Notes under the pieces: model-generated
Databases searched by the model: none
What the model was told of the DNA's origin: nothing
Seen by the model: only the letters and a program-made list of their open reading frames with translations
Shown: positions 55,717 through 63,781 of the stretch, one piece after another
Numbering within the stretch: the stretch's first letter is position 1
Layout of the letters: each line of letters begins with the position of its first letter
Source of the DNA: Ancylobacter lacus
GTDB taxonomy: Bacteria > Pseudomonadota > Alphaproteobacteria > Rhizobiales > Xanthobacteraceae
Direction: 5' to 3'
Assembly (NCBI RefSeq): GCF_018390635.1
Contig: NZ_JAHBGE010000044.1
Coordinates: 1 to 64,000, forward strand
Length of the DNA: 64,000 nt
Program-made: the position numbers and the translations under genes

Positions 55717-56727
55717 TCAGACTTCCAGAATTGCCTTGATGACCCCGGCCTCCGGCTTCAGCCAGGCGTCGAACAGCGCCGCCCCCTCGGCGAGCGGGCC
55801 GCCATGGGTGTGCAGCGCCCGGGTCGGCACCCGGCCGGCCTCCATCTGCCGCACCACCTCGGCGAAGTCGTCGGCCTGGGCGTTGCGGCTGGCGAAGAGG
55901 GTGGCCTCGCGCTTGTGGAATTCGGGGTCGGAGAAGGTGATGTCGGTGCGCACCACGCTCACCAGCACATAGCGCCCGGCATGGGCGAGGAAGCCGAAGC
56001 CGCGCTGCATGGCACCGGCATTGCCGGTGGCGTCGATCACCACATCGTAGAAATCGCCGCCGGTCAGCCGCTTGGCCTCGGCCTCGGCGGAGGCGTCGGC
56101 GACCAGCATCTGGTCGGCGCCGAGCCGGTCGATCGTGAAGGCGAGGCGGTCCTCGCGCAGGTCCATCACCGTGACATGGGCGCCGCGCGCCTTGGCGAAG
56201 ATGATGGCGGACATGCCGATGGGCCCGGAGCCAACCACCAGCACGCGGTCCTGCGCGGTGATGCCGCCGCGCTTCACGCCATGGGCGCCGATGGCGAGGA
56301 ACTCGATCATCGCCGCCTCGTCGAGGCTGGCGGCGCCCGCCGGCACCACATTGCCGACCGGCACGCAGAGGAATTCCGCCATGCCGCCGTCGCGGTGCAC
56401 GCCGAGCACGTTGATGTTCATGCAGGCATTGTTCACGCCCTTGCGGCAGGCGAGGCAGGTGCCGCAGGACAGATACGGCACGATGTAGACGTTCTGGCCG
56501 CTGGCGAGCCCGCTGCCCGCCGGCGCGCTCTCCACCGTGCCGGAAAGCTCGTGTCCCATCACCCGGGGATATTCGAGGAAGGGGTGCTTGCCCTGGTAGA
56601 TGTGGAAGTCCGTGCCGCAGATGCCGACGCGGCGGATGCGGATCAGCGCCTCGCCCTCGCCCGGCACCGGCTCGGGCCGGCTGATGATCGACAGGCGGCC
56701 GGGTTCGTCACAGATCAGGGCTTTCAT
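55717..56727 (-). CDS. zinc-dependent alcohol dehydrogenase (LgoD-like)
   Basis: A 336-residue MDR enzyme. Catalytic zinc ligands are in GICGTDFHIYQGKHPFLEYP and VMGHELSG; the structural zinc loop is CGTCLACRKGVNNAC; the NAD site is VVGSGPIGMSAIIFAKARG. The pattern resembles L-galactonate-5-dehydrogenase (E. coli LgoD), which makes D-tagaturonate, fitting the neighbouring UxaA and UxaB-like genes; sorbitol- or threonine-type alternatives cannot be excluded. The ATG at 56727 (MKALICDEPG) is the family start. Confidence 0.85.
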   Translation of the reverse strand: MKALICDEPGRLSIISRPEPVPGEGEALIRIRRVGICGTDFHIYQGKHPFLEYPRVMGHELSGTVESAPAGSGLASGQNVYIVPYLSCGTCLACRKGVNNACMNINVLGVHRDGGMAEFLCVPVGNVVPAGAASLDEAAMIEFLAIGAHGVKRGGITAQDRVLVVGSGPIGMSAIIFAKARGAHVTVMDLREDRLAFTIDRLGADQMLVADASAEAEAKRLTGGDFYDVVIDATGNAGAMQRGFGFLAHAGRYVLVSVVRTDITFSDPEFHKREATLFASRNAQADDFAEVVRQMEAGRVPTRALHTHGGPLAEGAALFDAWLKPEAGVIKAILEV

Positions 56728-56771
56728 GGCGGCTCTCGCGGGCTCGGGCAGCATAACGGGGCTTTGGCAGG

Positions 56772-56799
56772 AAAAGCCCGGCCCGTGGGTGCGGGCCGG
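56772..56799 (-). terminator. terminator between the ABC binding-protein gene and the dehydrogenase gene
   Basis: On the minus strand an 8-base-pair hairpin (CCGGCCCG / CGGGCCGG, loop of six) is followed by GCTTTTCC. It lies about 52 bases past the binding-protein stop codon and 45 before the dehydrogenase start, so it may split the unit or attenuate the downstream genes. Confidence 0.65.
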
Positions 56800-56851
56800 T
56801 CAGTGGTCGGGAGGAGGAGCGGTCGCAGGCCGGTGCCGGGCCGGCCCGGGC

Positions 56852-57661
56852 TCAGGTCTTCGGCATCTCGGCGGGCAGCGGCACGCCGTTGTACTTGAGG
56901 TAGATCTCGTTCAGCTTGCCGTTCGCCAGATTGGCGGCGACGAATTCGTTGAGCCGGGCGCGCAGCGCGTCGTCGCCCTTGCGCAGGCCGATGGCGTAGG
57001 GGTTGGTCTTGAGAACGATCTTGGTTTCCAGCGGGTCGTTGGCCCGGCGCAAGTTCACCGCCGCCATCACCTGCGGCGAGGAGGCCATCACGTCGACCTG
57101 GCCGGACACCAGCGCGGTGATGAGGGTGGCGTCGTCGTCGTAGCGCACGATCTCGGCATTGGTGATGCGCGCGGTGGCTTCCTTGTCGTTGGTCGAGCCG
57201 CGCGTGGTGCCGATCCGCTTGCCGGCGAGGTCGTCGATGCTCTTGATCGGGGTGCCCTTGCCGGCGGCGACGACGATCTGGATCACGCCATAGGCGTCGG
57301 AGAAGTCGATGACCTTCTTGCGCTCCTCGTTCACGCTGAAGGAGGCCATCACCAGGTCGGCCTTGCCGGTGAGCAGGAAGGGCACGCGGTTGGGGCTGGT
57401 GACCTGCACGATCTCCAGCGGCACGCCGAGATCGGCGGCGAGCAGGCGGGCGGTCTCGACGTCGGAGCCGGTGGGCTGCATCTGCGCGTCGGTCAGGCCG
57501 AAGGGCGGCGAACCGAGGTCGATGGCGATCAGCACCTTGCCGCGCTTCTTGATGTCGTCGAGGGCGCCGGCGCGGGCCGGGCGCAGGCCGAGGCCGCCGG
57601 CAAGGCCGGCCAGCGCGGTGGCGGCGAGAAAGCCGCGGCGGTTCAGCTTCATGGCGTTCAT
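56852..57661 (-). CDS. polar-amino-acid-type ABC binding protein
   Basis: A 269-residue receptor with a twin-arginine-like start (MNAMKLNRRGFLAATALAG, cleavage near ARAG). The mature protein is the family-3 fold: LIAIDLGSPPFGLTD, PTGSDVETARLLAADLGV, RVPFLLTGKADLVMASFSVNEERKKVIDFSD, and the DDLAGKRIGTTRGSTN loop. This family usually binds amino acids, opines or similar polar solutes. Its place in an otherwise sugar-acid cluster suggests a sugar-acid or acyl-amino-acid ligand. Confidence 0.9.
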   Translation of the reverse strand: MNAMKLNRRGFLAATALAGLAGGLGLRPARAGALDDIKKRGKVLIAIDLGSPPFGLTDAQMQPTGSDVETARLLAADLGVPLEIVQVTSPNRVPFLLTGKADLVMASFSVNEERKKVIDFSDAYGVIQIVVAAGKGTPIKSIDDLAGKRIGTTRGSTNDKEATARITNAEIVRYDDDATLITALVSGQVDVMASSPQVMAAVNLRRANDPLETKIVLKTNPYAIGLRKGDDALRARLNEFVAANLANGKLNEIYLKYNGVPLPAEMPKT

Positions 57662-57750
57662 GGGTGTTCTCCCTGGGTTTTCACTCTGGCGGTGTCTGTT
57701 CAGGCGTCGGCGAAGGGTGAGATGACGGGCCGCGCGGCCCGGCGGCGCGG

Positions 57751-58479
57751 CTAGAGCCCGCTGCCGACGAAGCTGGCGAGTTCCGCGGTCTTGGGGGCGT
57801 CGAGCATGGAGCCGGGGCCGGTCTCCCAGACCTTGCCCTTGTGCATGTAGATGACCTGGCTCGCGACCTTGCGGGCAAAGGCCATCTCGTGCGTCACGAG
57901 GATCATCGTCATGCCGCCGCGGGCGAGGTCCTCCATCACCTTCAGCACCTCGCCGGTGAGCTGGGGGTCGAGCGCGGAGGTCACCTCGTCGAACAGCATC
58001 AGCTTGGGCTGCATCGCCAGCGAGCGGGCGATGGCGACGCGCTGCTGCTGGCCGCCGGAGAGCTGCTCGGGGTAGTTCTCCGCCTTGGCCTCCAGCCCGA
58101 CCCGGGCCAGCACCTCGCGGGCGAGCTCGCGCGCCTTCGCCTTGGGCAGCGCCTTCACGCAGGTCGGCGCCAGCATGATGTTCTGCTCCACCGTGAGGTG
58201 GGGAAACAGGTTGTAGCTCTGGAACACGATGCCGACGTCGCGGCGCAGGCTGCGGCGGTCGAGCTTGGGGTCGTGCACGGCATGGCCGCACACGTCGATC
58301 GAGCCGTGCTCGATGGTCTCCAGCGCGTTGATGCAGCGCAGCGCGGTCGACTTGCCCGAGCCGGACTGGCCGATCACCGCCGCCACCTCGCCGCGGCCGA
58401 CCTCGAAGGAGACGCCCTCGAGAACCTTGTGGCTGCCGAAGCTCTTGTGAACGTTGTGAAGTCTAACGACGGCCGACAT
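57751..58479 (-). CDS. polar-amino-acid-type ABC ATP-binding protein
   Basis: A 242-residue ATPase: Walker A IGQSGSGKSTALRC, Q-loop IVFQSYNLFPHLTV, signature [15 protein letters not shown], Walker B LMLFDEVTSALDPQ, H-loop LVTHEMAFARK. It is the GlnQ/HisP type. Its start overlaps the end of the preceding permease gene by 17 bases. Residue FPHL and the conserved Ser of the signature are normal. Confidence 0.93.
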   Translation of the reverse strand: MSAVVRLHNVHKSFGSHKVLEGVSFEVGRGEVAAVIGQSGSGKSTALRCINALETIEHGSIDVCGHAVHDPKLDRRSLRRDVGIVFQSYNLFPHLTVEQNIMLAPTCVKALPKAKARELAREVLARVGLEAKAENYPEQLSGGQQQRVAIARSLAMQPKLMLFDEVTSALDPQLTGEVLKVMEDLARGGMTMILVTHEMAFARKVASQVIYMHKGKVWETGPGSMLDAPKTAELASFVGSGL

Positions 58480-59122
58480 TGAGCTTCCTTTCCAGACTCC
58501 GGCTCCAGGTGGAGAGCGGGAAGCAGATGGCGAAGTAGATCGCCGCCACCACCATGAACACGGTGAACGGCTCGAAGATGGAGTTGTTGATGAGCTTGCC
58601 CGCCTGGGCCAGCTCGACGAAGCCGACCACCGAGGCCAGCGAGGTGTTCTTGACGATCTGGACGAGGAACCCGACCGTCGGCGCGGTGGCGATGCGGGCG
58701 GCCTGCGGCAGGATCACCCGCGTCATCCGCTGCCAGGGCGTCAGCGCCAGGCACTCCGCCGCTTCCCACTGGGTCCTGGGCACCGACTGGATGCAGCCGC
58801 GCCAGATCTCGGCGAGGAAGCCGGAGGAATAGATCGTCAGCCCCAGCCCCGCCGCCGCCAGCGCAGGGACCTCGCTGAAGCCGAGGATGGCGATGCCGAA
58901 ATAGATGAGGAACAGCAGGATCAGCAGCGGCGTGCCCTGCACGATCTGGATGTAGCCGATCGCCGCCCAGCGCAGCCCGCGCACCGGCGAGATGCGGGCC
59001 AGCGCGACGGCGAAGCCGACGAGGCCGCCGCCGATGAAGGCGATGGCGGACAGGCCCAGCGTCCAGAGCGCGGCCCAGCCGAGGAATTCGAGATGAACGA
59101 GGCTGAAGGTCGGCATCCCCAT
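58463..59122 (-). CDS. polar-amino-acid-type ABC permease
   Basis: A 219-residue HisMQ-type permease with the loop QWEAAECLALTPWQRMTRVILPQA around residue 130. Helices follow the usual five-span pattern with IQIVQGTPLLILLFLIYFG. An ATG two codons in (59116) is an alternative start. It lies 4 bases after the other permease gene. Confidence 0.93.
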   Translation of the reverse strand: MGMPTFSLVHLEFLGWAALWTLGLSAIAFIGGGLVGFAVALARISPVRGLRWAAIGYIQIVQGTPLLILLFLIYFGIAILGFSEVPALAAAGLGLTIYSSGFLAEIWRGCIQSVPRTQWEAAECLALTPWQRMTRVILPQAARIATAPTVGFLVQIVKNTSLASVVGFVELAQAGKLINNSIFEPFTVFMVVAAIYFAICFPLSTWSRSLERKLNVGRR

Positions 59123-59126
59123 CTCC

Positions 59127-59810
59127 TCACAGCGCCGTGCCGAGCTTGCGCCGGCGGACGAAGACGGCGAGCCCGAACAGGCCGAGCGCGATGCGCACCA
59201 CGAAGGACAGCGCGAGATAGATGACGCCGACCACGATATAGGTCTCGAAGCTGCGGAAGGTGTCGGACTGGATGCGGTTGGCCACCGCCGTCAGCTCCTC
59301 CGCCGAAATCTGCGAGGTGATGGAGGAGGCCAGCATCAGCAGCACATACTGGCTGGTCAGCGCGGGGTAGACCCGCTCGACCGCCGGGCGCAGCACGACG
59401 TGCCAGTAGATCTGCGGCCGCGACAGGCCGAGGCAGTCCGCCGCCTCGAGCTGCGACTTGTGCACGCTCTCCAGCCCGGCCCGCACGATCTCGCTGGTAT
59501 AGGCGCCGACATTCACCACCAGCGCGATCACCGCCGCCATGTTGGCGGACACCCGGATGCCCAGCGTCGCGATGCCGAAATAGACGATGAAGACCTGCAC
59601 CAGCAGCGGGGTGTTGCGGATCACCTCGACATAGCAGGCGACGAGGAACTTCACCCAGCGCGGCCCGTCGGCCCGGCCGATGGCGCAGAGCGTGCCGAGG
59701 ATGAAGCCGAGCACGGTGGACAGCGCGGAGAGCTGCAGCGTCAGCAGCGCGCCCCAGGCGAATTCGCGCCAGTAGGGCAGCAGGGCGGAGAAGTCGAACT
59801 CATAGGTCAT
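59127..59810 (-). CDS. polar-amino-acid-type ABC permease
   Basis: A 227-residue HisMQ-type permease with EVIRNTPLLVQVFIVYFG and the loop SQLEAADCLGLSRPQIYWHVVLRPA. It begins with an overlap of 4 bases with the end of the UxaB-like gene (ATGA). The paired permeases would form the channel. Confidence 0.93.
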   Translation of the reverse strand: MTYEFDFSALLPYWREFAWGALLTLQLSALSTVLGFILGTLCAIGRADGPRWVKFLVACYVEVIRNTPLLVQVFIVYFGIATLGIRVSANMAAVIALVVNVGAYTSEIVRAGLESVHKSQLEAADCLGLSRPQIYWHVVLRPAVERVYPALTSQYVLLMLASSITSQISAEELTAVANRIQSDTFRSFETYIVVGVIYLALSFVVRIALGLFGLAVFVRRRKLGTAL

Positions 59811-60958
59811 GACGCCACCTCGGCCGAGGGCTGCCGCGCCGCCGGCCGGGCCGCCAGCGCGCCGAGCACCGGCGTCGCGGGCGCGCCGGGCTGGCCGGCG
59901 ATCCAGTCGAGGAAGGCGCCGATGCGCCGTTCCACCTTCACCGCGTGGTTCTGCGCGATGTCGGCGACGCGGTGGTTCAGGAAGGGGTTGGCGAAGCGCT
60001 CCAGCGTCACCGCCGCGTAGGCGCGCGCCGCGGCCTCCATGCCGCGGGCGGCGAAGCCGGGGATCACCTCGCCCTCCAGCACCGCGCGGAGCCGGCCGCC
60101 GGCCGTGGGGTCGGCGAGGAGGGCGCGCACCGTCTCCTGCGCCGGCCGGCCCTCGCGCAGCCAGAGGTCGGCGAGGAAGCTGTGGCCGAGATTGAGGATG
60201 TGCAGCTTCAGCCGCTCGAACGGCTCCAGCGAGTCCGCCACGATGAGGCAGGGATGGGCGAAGGGAATGGCAAGGCCGGGCTGCCGCTCGATCGCCCACA
60301 GCGCGTAGGGCTCGGCGACGGCGCCGACCGGCTCGATCGGCTCGGAGACGATGCGGTCGACCAGCGTGTTGGCGAAGGGCACCTCGGCCTCCAGCCAGCC
60401 GAGGAAGCCGGCCTCGGCGCCCGCCTCCCGCGCCAGCTCCACCACGGCGGCCTTCAGCACCTCGCCATTGCGGTTCAGCAGCTCGCAGGGCAGCACGGCG
60501 AGGCCCGGCCCGCCGGCGCGCCAGCGGCGGTGCAGCAGCGCGGTCAGCTTGCCGGGGAAGGACACCGGCACCCCGCCCGCCAGCAGCGCCGGGCCGCGGT
60601 CGGCGGGGTCGAGGACGTAGCCGGCGTCGCCCATGTTGGAGACGACGAAGCCGGCATCGGCGGCGAACAGCGCCGCCAGCCGCTCCCAGTCCGCTGCGGC
60701 GGACAGCCCGCCATCCACCGCGCGCACCGTGACCTCGCGCTCCACCGGGGCGCCGTCTTCCATGCCGCGGATGATGACGGGATAGCCTTCCGGCCGGCCG
60801 AAGGCGGCGGTGCGGCCGGCGCGGGCGGCCGAGCCGGAGGCCTGCACGATGGTGATGGGACCGATCGCCTGCCCCGCCTCGCGCGCCTCTTGGACGAAGA
60901 GGTCCACATGGGCCTGGAGGAAGCGGCTGGTGCCGAACTGGATGATGCGGCGGCTCAC
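59807..60958 (-). CDS. mannitol dehydrogenase-family oxidoreductase (UxaB/UxuB-like)
   Basis: A 383-residue long-chain polyol dehydrogenase starting at GTG. The N terminus has IIQFGTSRFLQAHVDLFVQEA (NAD site), then SNMGDAGYVLD; the catalytic region has LHILNLGHSFLADLWLR and the Lys/Asn/His set in NHRVADIAQNHAVKVERR. Tagaturonate and fructuronate reductases (UxaB, UxuB) are the closest functional types; it is shorter than E. coli UxaB (483). With the LgoD-like and UxaA genes it would reduce D-tagaturonate to D-altronate. It is first in the leftward unit. Confidence 0.85.
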   Translation of the reverse strand: MSRRIIQFGTSRFLQAHVDLFVQEAREAGQAIGPITIVQASGSAARAGRTAAFGRPEGYPVIIRGMEDGAPVEREVTVRAVDGGLSAAADWERLAALFAADAGFVVSNMGDAGYVLDPADRGPALLAGGVPVSFPGKLTALLHRRWRAGGPGLAVLPCELLNRNGEVLKAAVVELAREAGAEAGFLGWLEAEVPFANTLVDRIVSEPIEPVGAVAEPYALWAIERQPGLAIPFAHPCLIVADSLEPFERLKLHILNLGHSFLADLWLREGRPAQETVRALLADPTAGGRLRAVLEGEVIPGFAARGMEAAARAYAAVTLERFANPFLNHRVADIAQNHAVKVERRIGAFLDWIAGQPGAPATPVLGALAARPAARQPSAEVAS

Positions 60959-61103
60959 GCGCGGCAAGCCCCGGCGGGGACGCGGCGCGCGAAACGCCGG
61001 CCGGTCGCGGTGACGGAGGGCTGCGCATGGCACGGCATGGTGCGGACGCGGGGGCGCCACATGGTCGTTTCCTCACCCTGAGCTGTTTTTCTTCGTTGTC
61101 TTC

Positions 61104-61158
61104 TTATACATAAAAATCCACGCTGGACGCGGCGTGTCAATCTGTTTTTAATGTAAAA
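61104..61158. promoter_or_regulatory. paired AT-rich operator-like sites in the GntR/UxaB-like gap
   Basis: TTATACATAAAAAT (61104-61117) and GTTTTTAATGTAAAA (61144-61158) share an ACAT(T)AAAA core in opposite orientation in the divergent gap. A TTGACA box (minus strand, 61140-61135) lies between them, but no matching -10 is clear. They are candidate sites for the GntR regulator. Confidence 0.45.
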
Positions 61159-61216
61159 AAAACAGCGCCGACATCGGCGCGGAACGGGGAAGGAACATGC
61201 GGGGGGCACACCGGCG

Positions 61217-62161
61217 ATGAAGGGCAACACCGTCTTCAAGCGCAGCTACAACCGCGCGCTGGACCTCCTCGCCGGGCGGGAGGCGGGCGCGGCGCTGCCT
61301 TCGGAGAGCGATCTGGCGCAGGCGCTCGACGTCAGTCGCACCACGGTGCGCGCGGTGCTGGCGGCGCTCGGCGAGGCGGGCATCGTGGCCCGCGCCGAGG
61401 AGGATGGCGGCCCGGCGCGGCGGCGCCTCGGCCGGCGCCCGGGCCCGGGCGACTATTTCCCCGACACCCAGACCCTCTCCGCCGGGGCGGCAGTGGAGCG
61501 GCGCTTCATGGAGTGGATCCTGCAGGGCGATTTCCGCGCCGGCCAGCTGCTCAACGCGGCGGAGCTGGCGCGCCAGTTCGGCACCTCCACCACCACCATC
61601 CGCGAGCATCTCGCCCAGTTCCAGCATTTCGGCCTGCTGGAGCGGCGGCCGAACAGCGCCTGGCTGTTCAAGGGACTGACGCCGGAATTCGCCAACGAGA
61701 TCTACGACGTGCGCGAGATGTTCGAACTGCGCGCCACCCGCAGCTTCGTCGAGCTGCCCGAGGAGTCCGAGCCGTGGTGCGAGCTGCTCGCCATCGAGGC
61801 CGAGCACCACGCCCTTCTCGCCAATATCGACACCGAATATCCGAGCTTCCCGCAGCTCGACGAGCGGCTGCACCGCGTCATCCACGAGACAACGGACAAC
61901 CGCTTCATCATCGATTTCTACGACATCATCTCCACCATCTTCCACTACACCTACCAGTGGAACAAGGTGGACGAGAAGCAGCGCAACACCACGGCGCTGA
62001 TGGAGCATCTCGACTACATCGAGGCGCTGCGCAGCCGCGACCAGCGGGCCATCGACACGCGCTGCCGCAAGCATCTGCGCACCGCGCGGGCCACGCTGCT
62101 GCGCTCCATCGCCGATGGTCCCTTCAGCCTCGACACCCTGCCGCCCGGAGCCGCCTCATGA
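61217..62161 (+). CDS. GntR/FadR-family regulator with two winged helices
   Basis: A 314-residue regulator. Residues 5-65 form a GntR winged helix (YNRALDLLAGREAG, LPSESDLAQALDVSRTTVRAVLAALGEAGIV). After a basic linker, residues 90-150 form a second winged helix (RFMEWILQGDFRAGQLLNAAELARQFGTSTTTIREHLAQFQHFGLLERR). An FCD ligand-binding domain follows (YDVREMFELRATRSFVELP, and His/Asp in RLHRVIHETTDN, FHYTYQWNKVD). Most FCD regulators have one helix only. It is divergent from the sugar-acid unit. Confidence 0.88.
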   Translation: MKGNTVFKRSYNRALDLLAGREAGAALPSESDLAQALDVSRTTVRAVLAALGEAGIVARAEEDGGPARRRLGRRPGPGDYFPDTQTLSAGAAVERRFMEWILQGDFRAGQLLNAAELARQFGTSTTTIREHLAQFQHFGLLERRPNSAWLFKGLTPEFANEIYDVREMFELRATRSFVELPEESEPWCELLAIEAEHHALLANIDTEYPSFPQLDERLHRVIHETTDNRFIIDFYDIISTIFHYTYQWNKVDEKQRNTTALMEHLDYIEALRSRDQRAIDTRCRKHLRTARATLLRSIADGPFSLDTLPPGAAS

Positions 62162-63090
62162 GCAAGGTCTTCGCCAGCATCGGCGAATGCATGGTCGAAC
62201 TCGCCGCCACCGCCGAGGGGCTGTACCGCCGCGGCTTCGCCGGCGACACGCTGAACACCGCCTGGGGGGTGCGCGGCCTCACCGACCCCGCCGAGGTCGC
62301 GGTGCGCTACGTCACCCGGGTGGGCGACGACGCCCCGTCGGAGGAGATGCTCGGCTTCATCGCCGGCGCCGGCATCGACACCGGCCATGTCGGCCGTGTG
62401 CCGGGCCGGACGGTCGGGCTCTACATGATCACGCTGAACGGCTACGAGCGCAGCTTCACCTATTGGCGCGACAGCTCGGCGGCGCGGCTGCTGGCGGCCG
62501 ATGCCGGGGCGCTGGCGGCGGCGCTCGCGGATGCGGACTGCGTCTATCTCTCCGGCATCACCCTCGCCATCCTCGCCCCCGAGCACCGCCGCACGCTGCT
62601 CGACGTGCTGGGGCAGGTGCGGGCTCGTGGCGCCATGGTCGCCTTCGACGCCAATGTGCGGCTGCGGCTGTGGCCGGACCTCGACGCGCTGCGCGCCGGG
62701 CTGGAGGCCGGCTACCGCGCCGCCACCCTCGCCCTGCCGACCTATCCCGACGAGCGCGAGCTGTTCGGCGACGCCTCGCCCGAGGCGGCGGCGCGGCGTA
62801 TAGCCGGCTATGGGGTGCCGGAGGTGGTGGTGAAGGACGGTGCCGATCCCTGCACCCTGCTGGCGCAGGGGAAGCTCTCGGTGCTGCCGGCGGAGCGGGT
62901 GGAGAACCCGCTGGACACCACCGGCGCCGGCGACGCCTTCAACGCCGGCTACCTCGCCGCCCGCCTCGCCGGGCAGGCGCCGGAGGCGGCGGTGCGGCTG
63001 GCGCACCGGGTCGCGGCGCGGGTCATCTGCAGCCGCGGCGCGCTGGTGGAGATGGCGGCGCTGCGCCCGCTCGCCCCGCTGCCGGCCTGA
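62158..63090 (+). CDS. kdgK: PfkB-family sugar kinase, probably 2-keto-3-deoxygluconate kinase
   Basis: A 310-residue kinase. It has IGECMVEL, the GGDTLNTA-type loop (FAGDTLNTAWGVRGL), and the PfkB signature NPLDTTGAGDAFNAGYLA with catalytic Asp. SFTYWRDSSAARLL is a KdgK-like substrate motif. It would phosphorylate KDG to KDPG, the step after UxaA. Its ATGA overlaps the GntR stop by 4 bases, so regulator and kinase are coupled. KDPG aldolase is not in the window. Confidence 0.87.
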   Translation: MSKVFASIGECMVELAATAEGLYRRGFAGDTLNTAWGVRGLTDPAEVAVRYVTRVGDDAPSEEMLGFIAGAGIDTGHVGRVPGRTVGLYMITLNGYERSFTYWRDSSAARLLAADAGALAAALADADCVYLSGITLAILAPEHRRTLLDVLGQVRARGAMVAFDANVRLRLWPDLDALRAGLEAGYRAATLALPTYPDERELFGDASPEAAARRIAGYGVPEVVVKDGADPCTLLAQGKLSVLPAERVENPLDTTGAGDAFNAGYLAARLAGQAPEAAVRLAHRVAARVICSRGALVEMAALRPLAPLPA

Positions 63091-63181
63091 GCCGGCGGCC
63101 GCCGGGCTAGCGGTCTCCGCCCTCGGGTGGATGGACAGGGTGGGCCGGCTCGGGAATGGTGCGGGCATAGGGAGACTCACC

Positions 63182-63730
63182 ATGTCCGCCACCGCACTGA
63201 TCGTCATCGACCTGCAGAACGACTATTTCCCGTCCGGCCATTTCCCGCTGGTGGGCATTGAGGCCGCCACCGCCAATGCGGCGCTGGTGCTGGCCACCGC
63301 GCGGGCGCGCGGCGACCTCGTGGTTCATGTCCGCCATGAGGCGCTGGAACCGGACGCCACCTTCTTCGTCCCCGGCACCGAGGGCGCCGCCATCAACGCC
63401 GCGGTGGCGCCGCGGCCGGGCGAGGCGGTGGTGGTGAAGAACAACATCAACGCCTTCCTCGGCACCGACCTCAAGGCGACGCTGGACGCGGCCGGGGTCG
63501 GCAAGGTGGTCATCGTCGGCGCCATGAGCCACATGTGCGTTGACGCGGCGGCCCGGGCGGCGGCGGATTTCGGCTATGAGATCACGGTCGTCCACGACGC
63601 CGTCGCCACCCGCGACCTCGAATTCGGCGGCACCACCGTGCCGGCGGCGCAGGTGCAGGCCGCCTTCATCGCCGCGCTCGCCTTCGGCTATGGCGCGGTG
63701 GTCTCCGCCGGGGACTACATCGCCGGCTAG
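63182..63730 (+). CDS. cysteine hydrolase of the isochorismatase family
   Basis: A 182-residue hydrolase with the catalytic triad: Asp in LIVIDLQNDYF, Lys in VVVKNNINAFLGTDL and Cys in VGAMSHMCVDAAARAA, with the family cis-peptide before it (VIVGAMS). Such enzymes act on amides, isochorismate, carbamates or N-carbamoyl compounds. AGGGAGA precedes the ATG. Position after the kinase does not fix its substrate. Confidence 0.9.
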   Translation: MSATALIVIDLQNDYFPSGHFPLVGIEAATANAALVLATARARGDLVVHVRHEALEPDATFFVPGTEGAAINAAVAPRPGEAVVVKNNINAFLGTDLKATLDAAGVGKVVIVGAMSHMCVDAAARAAADFGYEITVVHDAVATRDLEFGGTTVPAAQVQAAFIAALAFGYGAVVSAGDYIAG

Positions 63731-63781
63731 GCATGGCGCCGCCGGCCCCCGATGGCGGGCCGGCGGGGTCGCGCAGGCCGC

